Positions 53,680 through 62,854 of a DNA stretch of 64,000 nt are shown here, piece after piece (position 1 is the first letter of the stretch; every line of letters begins with the position of its first letter). The position numbers and the translations under genes are program-made. Source of the DNA: UBA4615 sp044368415 (GTDB lineage Bacteria; Pseudomonadota; Gammaproteobacteria; Burkholderiales; Burkholderiaceae_E); the NCBI GenBank assembly GCA_044368415.1, contig JBIPLJ010000005.1:62001-126000 (forward strand), given 5' to 3'. A model generated the notes under the pieces. The model searched no databases and had not been told where the DNA came from. It saw only the letters and a program-made list of their open reading frames with translations.

Positions 53680-54747
53680 TCAGCGCACCCGGGGTGCCTC
53701 GCTCGAGATACCGAGCTGGCGCGCCAGCACCTGCCCGGCGGACATCCCGACCCGCTTGGCGAGCCGCTCCGCGAGGTTGGCTCGGCGGGTGAAATCAACC
53801 AGCTCCTCGGCCTTGATCACGTCGCGCGCCACGGCGCGCAGCGAGCTGATCTCGTCCGCGAGGCCGAGCTCGACGCTGGTGGCCCCGGTCCAGATCAAGC
53901 CGGAGAACATGTCGGGCGTCTCCTTGAGGCGGTCGCCACGTCCTTTGCGGACGGTATCGATGAACTGCGCGTGGATCGTGCCGAGCATCTTGCGCGCGTG
54001 CTCGCGCTGCACCTCGGACAGCGGCGAGAATGGATCGAGGAAGCCTTTGTTCTCACCGGCTGTCAGCAGCCGGCGCTCGACGCCGACCTTGCCCATCGCC
54101 TCGGTGAAACCGAAACCGTCCATCAGCACGCCGATCGAGCCGACCAGGCTCGCCTTGTCGACGTAGATCCGGTCGGCGGCCGCAGCGACGTAGTAGCCGC
54201 CGGACGCGCAGATCTCCTCGATGACCGCGTAGAGCGGCGTGTTCGGATGCTGGGCACGCAGGCGGCGCATCTCGTCGCTGATGAGCCCGGCCTGGACCGG
54301 GCTGCCGCCCGGGCTGTTGATACGCATGACGACGCCCGCTGTGCCGGAATCCTTGAAGGCGAGACGCAGCGCGTCGATGACGGCGTCGGCATCGATCTCG
54401 CCTCCCGCTTCGAGCACGCCCTGGATCTCGACCACCGCGGTATGACGTCCGGCCGTGACGGTCTCGGCCGATTGAATCCAGCCGAAGGCGCTCGCCATCG
54501 CCAGGAGCACCACGCCCAGGGCGGCGAAGCGAAAGAAGATCCGCCAGCGCCGCGCGCGACGCTGCTCGTCGACCGTGGCCATGACCAAGCGCTCCAGCAC
54601 CCCCCGCTCCCAGCCGGGAGGCTGGGGGGATTGGGCGGCCCGGGCAGACTGGCTGGCCGGGTCGGGCTGGGTCGCTCCGGGCTGCCCGGGCTGCCCGGGC
54701 TGCCAAGAGGGCTCGACCCTCGAACGTGTCGGATCCTGATCGCTCAT
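53680..54747 (-). CDS. sppA: S49 family signal peptide peptidase
   Basis: Membrane-bound protease of 355 residues that degrades cleaved signal peptides. A Pro/Gln-rich cytosolic N-terminus of about 50 residues precedes one membrane segment (about 70-90). The catalytic dyad is S182 (CASGGYYVA) and K234 (GENKGF), with the 52-residue spacing seen in Bacillus SppA; the RINSPGGSP block lies at 142-150. This is the short single-domain form. The start is ATG 54747, overlapping the Rieske gene stop as ATGA. Confidence 0.94.
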   Translation of the reverse strand: MSDQDPTRSRVEPSWQPGQPGQPGATQPDPASQSARAAQSPQPPGWERGVLERLVMATVDEQRRARRWRIFFRFAALGVVLLAMASAFGWIQSAETVTAGRHTAVVEIQGVLEAGGEIDADAVIDALRLAFKDSGTAGVVMRINSPGGSPVQAGLISDEMRRLRAQHPNTPLYAVIEEICASGGYYVAAAADRIYVDKASLVGSIGVLMDGFGFTEAMGKVGVERRLLTAGENKGFLDPFSPLSEVQREHARKMLGTIHAQFIDTVRKGRGDRLKETPDMFSGLIWTGATSVELGLADEISSLRAVARDVIKAEELVDFTRRANLAERLAKRVGMSAGQVLARQLGISSEAPRVR

Positions 54748-55139
54748 CGCTCGCTCTTCACCACCGTGGCCTGCACTTCGATTCTTCCGTCACGTTCGCG
54801 GCACGGCACGGCCTGCAGCGACTTGCCGCGGCACGGCCCGCCCACACACACGCCGTCCGAGGCATCGTACACGGCGCCGTGCGTGGCGCAGACGATGACC
54901 GTGCCGGTGTCGTCGAGGAAGCGCCCAAGCGTCCAGTCGAGCTCGACCGGCACGTGGGCGCACTGGTTGAGCCAGGCGAGCGGCCGCCCGTCGATGCGCA
55001 GCACGAAGGCCGGGGTCGGCCCGCCGCGGGCGGCGATCTCGAAGCGGACACCGTCGCCGCGCTCGGCCAGCAGCCCGGCGTCGCAGACGCGCGCCCACCC
55101 GTCGGCGATATCGCCGCAGGCGCCGCGGTCCGTGCTCAT
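54744..55139 (-). CDS. Rieske [2Fe-2S] domain protein
   Basis: A 131-residue stand-alone Rieske ferredoxin-like protein. The cluster ligands are C60/H62 (CAH) and C84/H87 (CATH), the latter in CATHGAVYDASDG; the loop GPCRGK follows. It may carry electrons for an oxygenase or serve redox sensing; the partner is not in this window. The order sppA-Rieske-gph-rluC is conserved in Burkholderiales. The start is ATG 55139 within ATGA overlap. Confidence 0.93.
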   Translation of the reverse strand: MSTDRGACGDIADGWARVCDAGLLAERGDGVRFEIAARGGPTPAFVLRIDGRPLAWLNQCAHVPVELDWTLGRFLDDTGTVIVCATHGAVYDASDGVCVGGPCRGKSLQAVPCRERDGRIEVQATVVKSER

Positions 55140-55831
55140 CGCCGGACGGACACTGGACCGAGCAGCGAGCGCGCCACGCCGCAGGCTGCCGACAGCCAGT
55201 CGGCCAGCTCGCCGACGGAGCCGAGCAGCGCATCAGGACCGATGGCGCGCAGCGTTTCGGGCTCGTGGGCGCCGTACAGCACCGCGACGCTCGCCGACCC
55301 GGCCGCCTGGGCCATCCCGACGTCGTGGGTGGTGTCACCGATCATCACCATTCGGTCGGTGGAGGTCATCAGCGTCTCGCCAAGGTCGCGCAACATCCAG
55401 GGGTCGGGCTTCGGAGCGCCCTCGTCGGCGCAGCGGGTCGCGGCGAAGCGCGGCCCCAGCCCGGTCTGGGCCAGCGCCCGGTTCAACCCGACGCGCGACT
55501 TGCCGGTGGCGACCGCGAGCGGCACGCCCGCAGCGTCCAACCCGCGCAGCAGTTCGGGGATCCCGTCAAACACCTTGAGCGTCGCGTCGCGCCGCAGGTA
55601 ATGCACCCGGTAGCGCTCGACGAAGGCTGGCACCTGCTCGAACCGAATCGCCGGCACCGCGTGACGGATGGCATCGACCAGCCCCATGCCAATCACCCAG
55701 CGGGCATCGTGATCGGACGGCACCGGAAGACCGAGGTCGCCGGCGGCGCCGATGATGGCGTCGGCAATCGCGCCGGTCGAGTCGACGACGGTGCCGTCCC
55801 AGTCCCAGACGACGAGGTCAAACCGGCGCAT
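55136..55831 (-). CDS. gph: HAD family phosphatase (phosphoglycolate phosphatase-like)
   Basis: A 231-residue HAD hydrolase of the Gph/PGP group. The nucleophile motif is D10-W-D12-G-T. Motif II is VATGKS, motif III lysine lies in GAPKPDPWML, and motif IV is MIGDTTHDVGMA. A helical cap domain occupies about 16-80. The start is ATG 55831, overlapping the rluC end by 14 bp. The substrate is probably a small phosphate ester such as 2-phosphoglycolate; this position next to rluC is standard in betaproteobacteria. Confidence 0.92.
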   Translation of the reverse strand: MRRFDLVVWDWDGTVVDSTGAIADAIIGAAGDLGLPVPSDHDARWVIGMGLVDAIRHAVPAIRFEQVPAFVERYRVHYLRRDATLKVFDGIPELLRGLDAAGVPLAVATGKSRVGLNRALAQTGLGPRFAATRCADEGAPKPDPWMLRDLGETLMTSTDRMVMIGDTTHDVGMAQAAGSASVAVLYGAHEPETLRAIGPDALLGSVGELADWLSAACGVARSLLGPVSVRR

Positions 55832-56810
55832 CGCAGGCCCGCTGAAATGCCGCGAACGCCTTCGGGATCGGCGCCTCCAGCCGGACCTCACATTGATCGG
55901 CGGGATGACGGAAGACCACCTGAAAAGCGTGAAGGAACATACGCTTATGACCTTCTTTCTCAAGTGACTTATTAAGATCGAAGTTGCCGTACTTGTCGTC
56001 GCCGAGGATCGGATGGCCGACATGGGCGAGGTGCACCCGGATCTGGTGGGTACGGCCGGTCTCCAGGTCGCACTCGAGCAGCGAGACCGGGCCGTAGCGG
56101 GGGTGCATCAGCCTGGCTCGCGCCTTGACCTTGGTGCCGGACTCCTGGCCTCCGTCCCGGACCACTACCCGCTTCTCGCCCTCTGCGGTGACGTACTTGT
56201 GCAGCGGATAGCGCAGCGCGCGCTGCGGTCCGGACCAGTCGCCCAGCGCGAACGCGAGATAGCGCTTGCGGACCCGGCCGCCGCGCATCGCGTCGTGCAG
56301 CGCGGTGAGTGCCGCGCGCTTTTTTGCGACCAGCAGCACGCCCGAAGTCTCTCTGTCGATCCGGTGGACGAGCTCGAGCAGGCGCGCATCGGGCCGCGCG
56401 GCCCGCAGCTGCTCAATGACGCCGAAGCTCACGCCGCTGCCGCCGTGCACCGCGACGCCCGAGGGCTTGTCGATCGCCATCAGCGCGTCGTCCTCGAAGA
56501 GGATCGGGAATTCCTGTCCCGGTACCGGACGCGGATCCTCGGGTGCCGCGGTTCGCACCGGCGGGATCCGAACGAGCTGCCCGATAACGAGCCGGTGCTC
56601 TGGCGACACCCGGCCCTTGTCGATTCGGACCTCCCCGCTACGCACGATCCGGTAGACATGGCTCTTGGGCACCCCCTTGAGCTGCCCGAGCAGGAAGTTG
56701 TCCAGGCGCTGACCCGCATGCGCCTCGTCGATCGTGACGTACCGCACATCGGGTGTGGGGCGCAGGTCCGCCGAAGACAGCGCCTCAGGTTTTGCCGCTA
56801 AGGCATTCAT
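55818..56810 (-). CDS. rluC: 23S rRNA pseudouridine(955/2504/2580) synthase
   Basis: Makes three pseudouridines in 23S rRNA. It has 330 residues. An S4 RNA-binding domain (about 38-100, GQRLDNFLLGQLKGVPKSHVY) is followed by the RluA-type catalytic domain with the Asp in LVHRIDRETSGVLL and the GRTHQIRVHLAHVGHPI block. The start is ATG 56810. The coding start overlaps the promoter of the divergent rne gene, a layout also known from other proteobacteria. Confidence 0.95.
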   Translation of the reverse strand: MNALAAKPEALSSADLRPTPDVRYVTIDEAHAGQRLDNFLLGQLKGVPKSHVYRIVRSGEVRIDKGRVSPEHRLVIGQLVRIPPVRTAAPEDPRPVPGQEFPILFEDDALMAIDKPSGVAVHGGSGVSFGVIEQLRAARPDARLLELVHRIDRETSGVLLVAKKRAALTALHDAMRGGRVRKRYLAFALGDWSGPQRALRYPLHKYVTAEGEKRVVVRDGGQESGTKVKARARLMHPRYGPVSLLECDLETGRTHQIRVHLAHVGHPILGDDKYGNFDLNKSLEKEGHKRMFLHAFQVVFRHPADQCEVRLEAPIPKAFAAFQRACDAPV

Positions 56811-56821
56811 CTTGCTATACT
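56792..56821 (+). promoter_or_regulatory. rne: Promoter of rne, lying inside the start of rluC
   Basis: TTGCCG (56792-56797) is followed after 18 bp by TATACT (56816-56821), which also has the extended TGC in front. Transcription would start near 56828 and run about 400 nt before the rne ATG. Confidence 0.65.
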
Positions 56822-56827
56822 TTGCGC

Positions 56828-57230
56828 CGTTGCGAAGCCGACGGACCCCAATGGTCGCCTTGCCGCATTGTAGCGGTGACGGACGATGGAGCCCCGGACC
56901 AGGCAACAGAACGAACAAGCGCGGCGCCGAATGGTTCGGCGCGCGGAATCGACGCAAGAATCAACAAAACGAGTCCCGAGGCCAGTCCGGCCCGGGCGGC
57001 CGGCCACAGGCGCCGGCCTCCGCGCCCCAGGCTCCTCGCCCATCCAACCACCCATGCAGCGCCCGACGTGAACACACGAAGCCGCCGATCCCCTTCGGGT
57101 CGCGGGCTGCGCGCACGCTGCCGGGGTCCGAGGCGTTTTGGCCGGACGCGCTCCACGCGTTAGACCGGCATTCGTGCGTTGATCCGCTGGCCACGCGCAC
57201 CACGCCGGATGCGCGAGTCGGAGATATTGG
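56828..57230 (+). other. Long 5' leader of rne, no gene seen
   Basis: About 400 bases between rluC and rne hold no plausible gene. In E. coli the rne leader of roughly 360 nt lets RNase E cleave its own message and limit its level. The length and position here fit the same control; a part near 56940-56990 is A-rich for this genome and could offer single-stranded cleavage sites. Confidence 0.5.
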
Positions 57231-60200
57231 ATGAAACGCATGCTGTTCAACGCGACGCACTCGGAAGAGTTGCGCGTCGCGATCGTTGACGGCCAGAAGC
57301 TGATCGACCTCGACATCGAGTCGGCCGGCCATGAATCTCGCAAGAGCAACATCTACAAGGGTGTCGTCACCCGCGTCGAGCCCAGCCTCGAGGCATGCTT
57401 CGTCAGCTACGGCGAGGAACGACACGGCTTTCTGCCGTTCAAGGAGATCTCGAAGGCGTACTTCAAGCCGGGCGTCGAGGCGTCCAAGGCACGCGTCCAA
57501 GATGCGATCTCCGACGGCCAGGAACTCCTCGTGCAGGTCGACAAGGAAGAGCGCGGCAACAAAGGCGCGGCGCTGACGACCTACGTGTCGCTGGCCGGGC
57601 GTTACCTGGTGCTGATGCCGAATAACCCGCGCGGCGGCGGCGTTTCGCGCCGCGTCGAGGGCGAGGACCGGCAGGAGCTCCGCGAGATCATGGACCGGCT
57701 CGAGCTGCCCTCGGGCATGAGCCTGATCGCCCGCACTGCCGGAATCGGTCGCACGCAGGAAGAACTGCAGTGGGACCTGAACTACCTGATGCAGCTCTGG
57801 CGTGCGATCGACGGCGCGGCAGGCTCCTCGACCGGCGCGTTTCTGATCTACCAGGAATCGAGCCTGGTCATCCGCGCGATCCGCGACTACTTCACACCGG
57901 ACATCGGCGAGATCCTGATCGACACCGACGACATCTACGAGCAGGCCCGGCAGTTCATGGGTCACGTGATGCCGGACACTGTCGGACGCGTCAAGCGCTA
58001 CAAGGATCAAACGCCGCTGTTCTCGCGCTTCCAGATCGAGCACCAGATCGAGACCGCGTACTCGCGGCTCGTGCCGCTGCCCTCGGGCGGAGCCATCGTG
58101 ATCGACCACACCGAAGCGCTGGTCGCGATCGACGTCAACTCGGCGCGCGCCACCCGCGGCTCCGACATCGAGGACACGGCGTTCCGAACGAACCTCGAGG
58201 CGGCCGAGGAAGCCGCGCGCCAGATGCGGCTGCGCGACCTCGGTGGCCTGATCGTCATCGATTTCATCGACATGGAGAACGCCAAGAACCAGCGTGAGGT
58301 CGAGCAGCGCGTCAAAGACGCCCTGCATCACGACCGCGCCCGGGTCCAGGCGGGCAAGATCTCCCGATTCGGCCTGATGGAGCTGTCGCGCCAACGGCTG
58401 CGACCGGCGCTGAACGAGGGCACACACATCACCTGCCCGCGCTGCAACGGCACAGGCGTGATCCGCGACATCGAGTCCTCGGCGCTGCACATGCTGCGCG
58501 TGATCCAGGAGGAGGCGATGAAGGAGAGCACCGCCTCCGTCCACGCCCAGGTACCGGTCGAGGTGGCAACCTACCTGCTCAACGAGAAGCGCGCCGAAAT
58601 TGCGAAGCTCGAGGCCCGCGTCAAGGTCGAGATCGTCTTGATCCCGAACAAGTACATCGAGACGCCGCACTACAAGCTCGAGCGACTGCGCCACGACGAC
58701 GAGCGACTGGCGACCTACCGGTCGAGCTACAGCCTCGCCGAAGGGCCGTCCGACGAGGGCGAGTACCTCGAGAAGAAGTTCGAGGCGGTCAAGCCGAGGC
58801 AGGAGGCGATGGTCAAAGGCATCACGCCCGACCAGCCCGCGCCGATCGTGGCGCCCAAGCCCGAGCCGGTCGTGGCCGAGGTACCCGCGCCAGTCGCCGC
58901 GGCGCCGGCCGCCGTGGTGCCGGTCGCCCTGCCGACGCGGATCGCCACGACCGAGCCAGATGGCTTCTTCGGAAAGATTTTCGGCCTTTTCCGCCGCAAG
59001 GCGGCGAACGAGCCGGTGACCGTCGAGGCAGTTCGCCCCGCGGCAGCGACCGCCGCCGCGCCGGCTGCCACTGCGGCGGGCAAGCCCGGCGCACGCCCTG
59101 AGGGTGAAGGCGGCCGACGCAATCGCGACGACATGCGTCGTGGCGGCGGCCGCGGACGAGGCAACGGCGAAGGGCGCGAAGGGCGCGAGAACCGGGAGGG
59201 TCGCGAGTCCCGCCCGCCGCGTGAAAGCGGCGAGCCGCGCGGCGAAGGCCGGGGTCGGGACCGCGCCGAGCGCAGCGATCGTCCGGTCGAGCAGGCGGGT
59301 GCCGAGGCGCGCGAGCCGCGCCGCGGTCGGAGCGATCGGGGCGAGCGTCGGCCCGGCGAGCGTCCGCAGCGCGACGACAACCGGGCACCGGTGGCCGATG
59401 CGGTGACCGATGCCGCAGGCATCGCCTCCGTCGTCGCGACGGCAGGTGCCGTCGCGGTGGCGGTCGAGACCCGCGGCGAAGCGCCGCAGCGCCGCCGGCG
59501 CGAACCACGTCGTCCGGTGGAGGCCGAGACCGCCACCGCCGACGGGCAGGTCGCTGTGGAGGCGGTGATGGAGACCGGGCTGCCGCCGGATGCCGAGGCG
59601 CCTTCGGATGCCGCCGACGGCGACGAGCCGCGTCGCCGCAGCCGCCGACGTCGTGGCGGTCGCGGACGTGGCCGCGCGCCGGGTGAAGAAGGTTCAGTCG
59701 ACGGCATGGAGGCGGACGGCTCGACCGACGTTACCGTGCCGACAGACGCCTTCGTCGACAGCGATGGGCGGCCCGAGGCCGTCGAAGCGTCCCTTCCTGC
59801 GGTGGTCGCAGCGGAAGCGGCCCCTGCGGTCGCAGCGGAAGCGGCCGTGGCGGCCCGCATCGAGCCGGTCGTCGAACCGGTCATTGCAGCCTCGCCAGTC
59901 GAGACCCCGGTTGCTGCTCCGGTCATCGAGGCAGTCCAGGTTCCGATTGAGCCGGTCCCGGCGACCCCGGCCGTGGCCGAGCCGGCCCCGAAACCTGTGG
60001 CCGAGGTCCCAGCAGCCGAGGCTGCGTACTTCGAACCAACACCGGCGCCGATGCCCGAACCGGTGACTGCGAAGGTCGACGAGCGCCCCATGCCTGTGAC
60101 GGCAGCCCAGCCGATCGACGCCAGCATGCTGCAGTCAGTCGTCGAGAGCGCGGGTCTGCAGTGGGTGCAGACCGCGCCCTCGGCGCTGGCCACAGACCTC

Positions 60201-60314
60201 GAGCCGGTCACACCGGCGGCGCCGCGCGTACCGCGGGTGCGCCGGCCCCGCGTCGTCGCGGCGAGCGAGCCGCTGATGCAGGTGGAAACGCAGAACCCGC
60301 CCAGCGACGCCTGA
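57231..60314 (+). CDS. rne: Ribonuclease E
   Basis: Main endonuclease of RNA decay and processing and the scaffold of the degradosome, 1027 residues. The catalytic half (1 to about 510) holds the S1 domain, the 5'-sensor and the DNase I-like site with Asp residues in VAIDVNS and VIDFIDM. The Zn-link CPRCNG joins subunits. The rest is disordered: Arg/Gly/Glu-rich RNA-binding blocks (about 640-780) and long Val/Pro/Ala/Glu repeats. A short FFGKIFGLFRRK segment (about 580-591) looks like an amphipathic membrane anchor. The start is ATG 57231. Confidence 0.97.
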   Translation: MKRMLFNATHSEELRVAIVDGQKLIDLDIESAGHESRKSNIYKGVVTRVEPSLEACFVSYGEERHGFLPFKEISKAYFKPGVEASKARVQDAISDGQELLVQVDKEERGNKGAALTTYVSLAGRYLVLMPNNPRGGGVSRRVEGEDRQELREIMDRLELPSGMSLIARTAGIGRTQEELQWDLNYLMQLWRAIDGAAGSSTGAFLIYQESSLVIRAIRDYFTPDIGEILIDTDDIYEQARQFMGHVMPDTVGRVKRYKDQTPLFSRFQIEHQIETAYSRLVPLPSGGAIVIDHTEALVAIDVNSARATRGSDIEDTAFRTNLEAAEEAARQMRLRDLGGLIVIDFIDMENAKNQREVEQRVKDALHHDRARVQAGKISRFGLMELSRQRLRPALNEGTHITCPRCNGTGVIRDIESSALHMLRVIQEEAMKESTASVHAQVPVEVATYLLNEKRAEIAKLEARVKVEIVLIPNKYIETPHYKLERLRHDDERLATYRSSYSLAEGPSDEGEYLEKKFEAVKPRQEAMVKGITPDQPAPIVAPKPEPVVAEVPAPVAAAPAAVVPVALPTRIATTEPDGFFGKIFGLFRRKAANEPVTVEAVRPAAATAAAPAATAAGKPGARPEGEGGRRNRDDMRRGGGRGRGNGEGREGRENREGRESRPPRESGEPRGEGRGRDRAERSDRPVEQAGAEAREPRRGRSDRGERRPGERPQRDDNRAPVADAVTDAAGIASVVATAGAVAVAVETRGEAPQRRRREPRRPVEAETATADGQVAVEAVMETGLPPDAEAPSDAADGDEPRRRSRRRRGGRGRGRAPGEEGSVDGMEADGSTDVTVPTDAFVDSDGRPEAVEASLPAVVAAEAAPAVAAEAAVAARIEPVVEPVIAASPVETPVAAPVIEAVQVPIEPVPATPAVAEPAPKPVAEVPAAEAAYFEPTPAPMPEPVTAKVDERPMPVTAAQPIDASMLQSVVESAGLQWVQTAPSALATDLEPVTPAAPRVPRVRRPRVVAASEPLMQVETQNPPSDA

Positions 60315-60367
60315 CGGCGTCGGGCCGTCGCCCGGGGGCCACGCCCTCGACGACGGCCACGGTACGC

Positions 60368-60402
60368 ACGACGCCTCGACGAGTGCCGGGGCGTCGTCGT
60401 TT
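60368..60402 (+). terminator. Probable terminator of rne
   Basis: An 11-bp stem ACGACGCCTCG/CGGGGCGTCGT (one G-T pair) with an 8-base loop is followed by CGTTTCT, 54 bases after the rne stop. The T-run is short, so efficiency may be modest. Confidence 0.5.
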
Positions 60403-60538
60403 CTGCCCGGCAGCTCGCCAGAAGCGTCGTCAGCGGCTGGCTGACAATCGAGCTCCCTCGTCTCCAGTCCGGCGCGAACAGGCGGGTTCCCCCTGTTTTC
60501 GGCACCGATCGCGGTCGGCCCGCCCTCCCCGCCTGGGA

Positions 60539-60544
60539 TAGAAT
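60539..60544 (+). promoter_or_regulatory. moaA: Possible -10 box of the moaA operon
   Basis: TAGAAT lies 12 bases before the moaA ATG. If used, the transcript would start only about 5 nt before the ATG, giving a nearly leaderless message. No -35 match is seen. Confidence 0.35.
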
Positions 60545-60555
60545 CGTTCGGGTCC

Positions 60556-61661
<1,106 letters not shown>

Positions 61662-61662
<1 letters not shown>

Positions 61663-62210
61663 TGGTCTGCCACAGCCGCGTGGCCCCGATCGAGCTCACC
61701 GACCGCGCCCGTCCGATGACCACCACCGTCGATGCGATCGACGAGACCGGCCGCAGCGTGCCGACGCCGATCGCCGGCGAGCATCCACTGACGCTCTACC
61801 TCGACCGACGCGAACTGGTCACGCTGATGACGCTGGGCGCGGCGCCCGGCTGCGCGCTCTGCACCAACCCGAGCGACGGCTCGCCGCCGACGATCCTGAG
61901 CTTCGTCGAGGACGTCGGCCGCCACAACGCGGTCGATGCGATCGCAGGTTGGATGTGGCTCGAGGTCATCGAGGACACGGACACGATCTTCTACACCACC
62001 GGACGCCTCACTTTCGAGATGGTCATCAAGTGCGCCCAGATGGGCATCCCGGTGCTGAGGTCGCGCTCGGGGCTGACCTGGATGGGGCGCGAGCTCGCCG
62101 CACGGATCGGCATCACCCCGATCGGCCGCTGCCAGGGGCGCCACTACCTGCTGTTCACGGGCCGGCAGCGCTTTGTGGGCGCGCCCCCGCCCCCGCCCCC
62201 GCCCCCATGA
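61662..62210 (+). CDS. fdhD: FdhD-like formate dehydrogenase accessory protein, internally deleted
   Basis: FdhD moves sulfur from IscS to the bis-MGD cofactor of formate dehydrogenase and has about 270-290 residues. Here there are only 182. The N-terminal block TPIAGEHPLTLYLDRRELVT (35-54), MTLGAAP, and the C-terminal blocks FVEDVGRHNAVDAIAG, FYTTGRLTFEMVIK and GRCQGRHYLLFTG are well kept. After residue 62 (LGAAP) the sequence jumps to GCALC near 63-67. The missing 110 or so residues normally hold the catalytic cysteine loop. The start is ATG 61662 (TGATG with moaA). The tail is eight prolines from a gccccc repeat. Confidence 0.8.
62183..62206. repeat. gccccc hexanucleotide repeat (4 copies) at the fdhD-mobA junction
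   Basis: Four perfect gccccc units code the poly-proline end of the FdhD-like protein and run up to the mobA ATG at 62207. No ribosome site precedes mobA, so its translation depends on the ATGA overlap. Gain or loss of units keeps the frame. Confidence 0.9.
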
Positions 62211-62854
62211 CCCGGCCCGTCCCCGAGCGCGCGGCGATCACTGGCATCGTGCTCGCCGGCGGGCTCGGCCGGCGCATGGGCGCCGACGGCGGCAGCACCG
62301 ACAAGGGCCTCCGCGGCTTCCGGGGCCGCCCGATGGCCGCCCACGTGATCGAGCGGCTGGCCCCTCAGGTCGGCATGCTCGCGATCAACGCCAACCGCAA
62401 CCTCGAGACCTGGCGCAGCTTCGGTGTGCCGGTGTTCCCAGATGAGGTGCAGGGCTTCGCCGGGCCGCTGGCTGGCCTGCATGCCGCGATGGCCCAGGCT
62501 GCGACGCCCTGGCTCGTGACCGCGCCCTGCGACTCGCCGTTCCTGCCGGCGGATCTGGTCGAGCGGCTGGCGCATGCGCTGGCGCGGGCCGACGCACAGC
62601 TCGCGGTCGCGCGCACCGCAGACCAGCCGCACCCGGTGTTCGCGCTGGTCGATCGCTCGCTGCGGGCCCACCTCGAGGCCTTCCTCGGCTCGGGGCGCCG
62701 CCGCGTCGACGCCTGGTACGCACCGCTGCGGGTCGTCGAGGTCACCTTCGACGACGAGGCGGCGTTCCGCAACATCAACACCGCGGACGACCTCGAGCGC
62801 TGGGAGTTCGAGCCCGACCCCGAGCCGCCCCGCCCGCAGGCCCCGCCCCGATGA
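62207..62854 (+). CDS. mobA: Molybdenum cofactor guanylyltransferase
   Basis: Links GMP to molybdopterin to form the MGD cofactor used by formate dehydrogenase and other DMSO-reductase-family enzymes. It has 215 residues. The nucleotide-binding loop LAGGLGRRMG is at 16-25, with the later K33, and the APCDSPFLP block follows. The C-terminus carries a short Pro-rich tail. The start is ATG 62207, overlapping fdhD as ATGA. Confidence 0.94.
   Translation: MTRPVPERAAITGIVLAGGLGRRMGADGGSTDKGLRGFRGRPMAAHVIERLAPQVGMLAINANRNLETWRSFGVPVFPDEVQGFAGPLAGLHAAMAQAATPWLVTAPCDSPFLPADLVERLAHALARADAQLAVARTADQPHPVFALVDRSLRAHLEAFLGSGRRRVDAWYAPLRVVEVTFDDEAAFRNINTADDLERWEFEPDPEPPRPQAPPR

Noticed and set aside
54680..54712. 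Gly-Gln-Pro coding repeat at the sppA N-terminus as a functional element
   Set aside because: It is a short low-complexity tract inside a disordered N-terminus; nothing beyond linker expansion is suggested.
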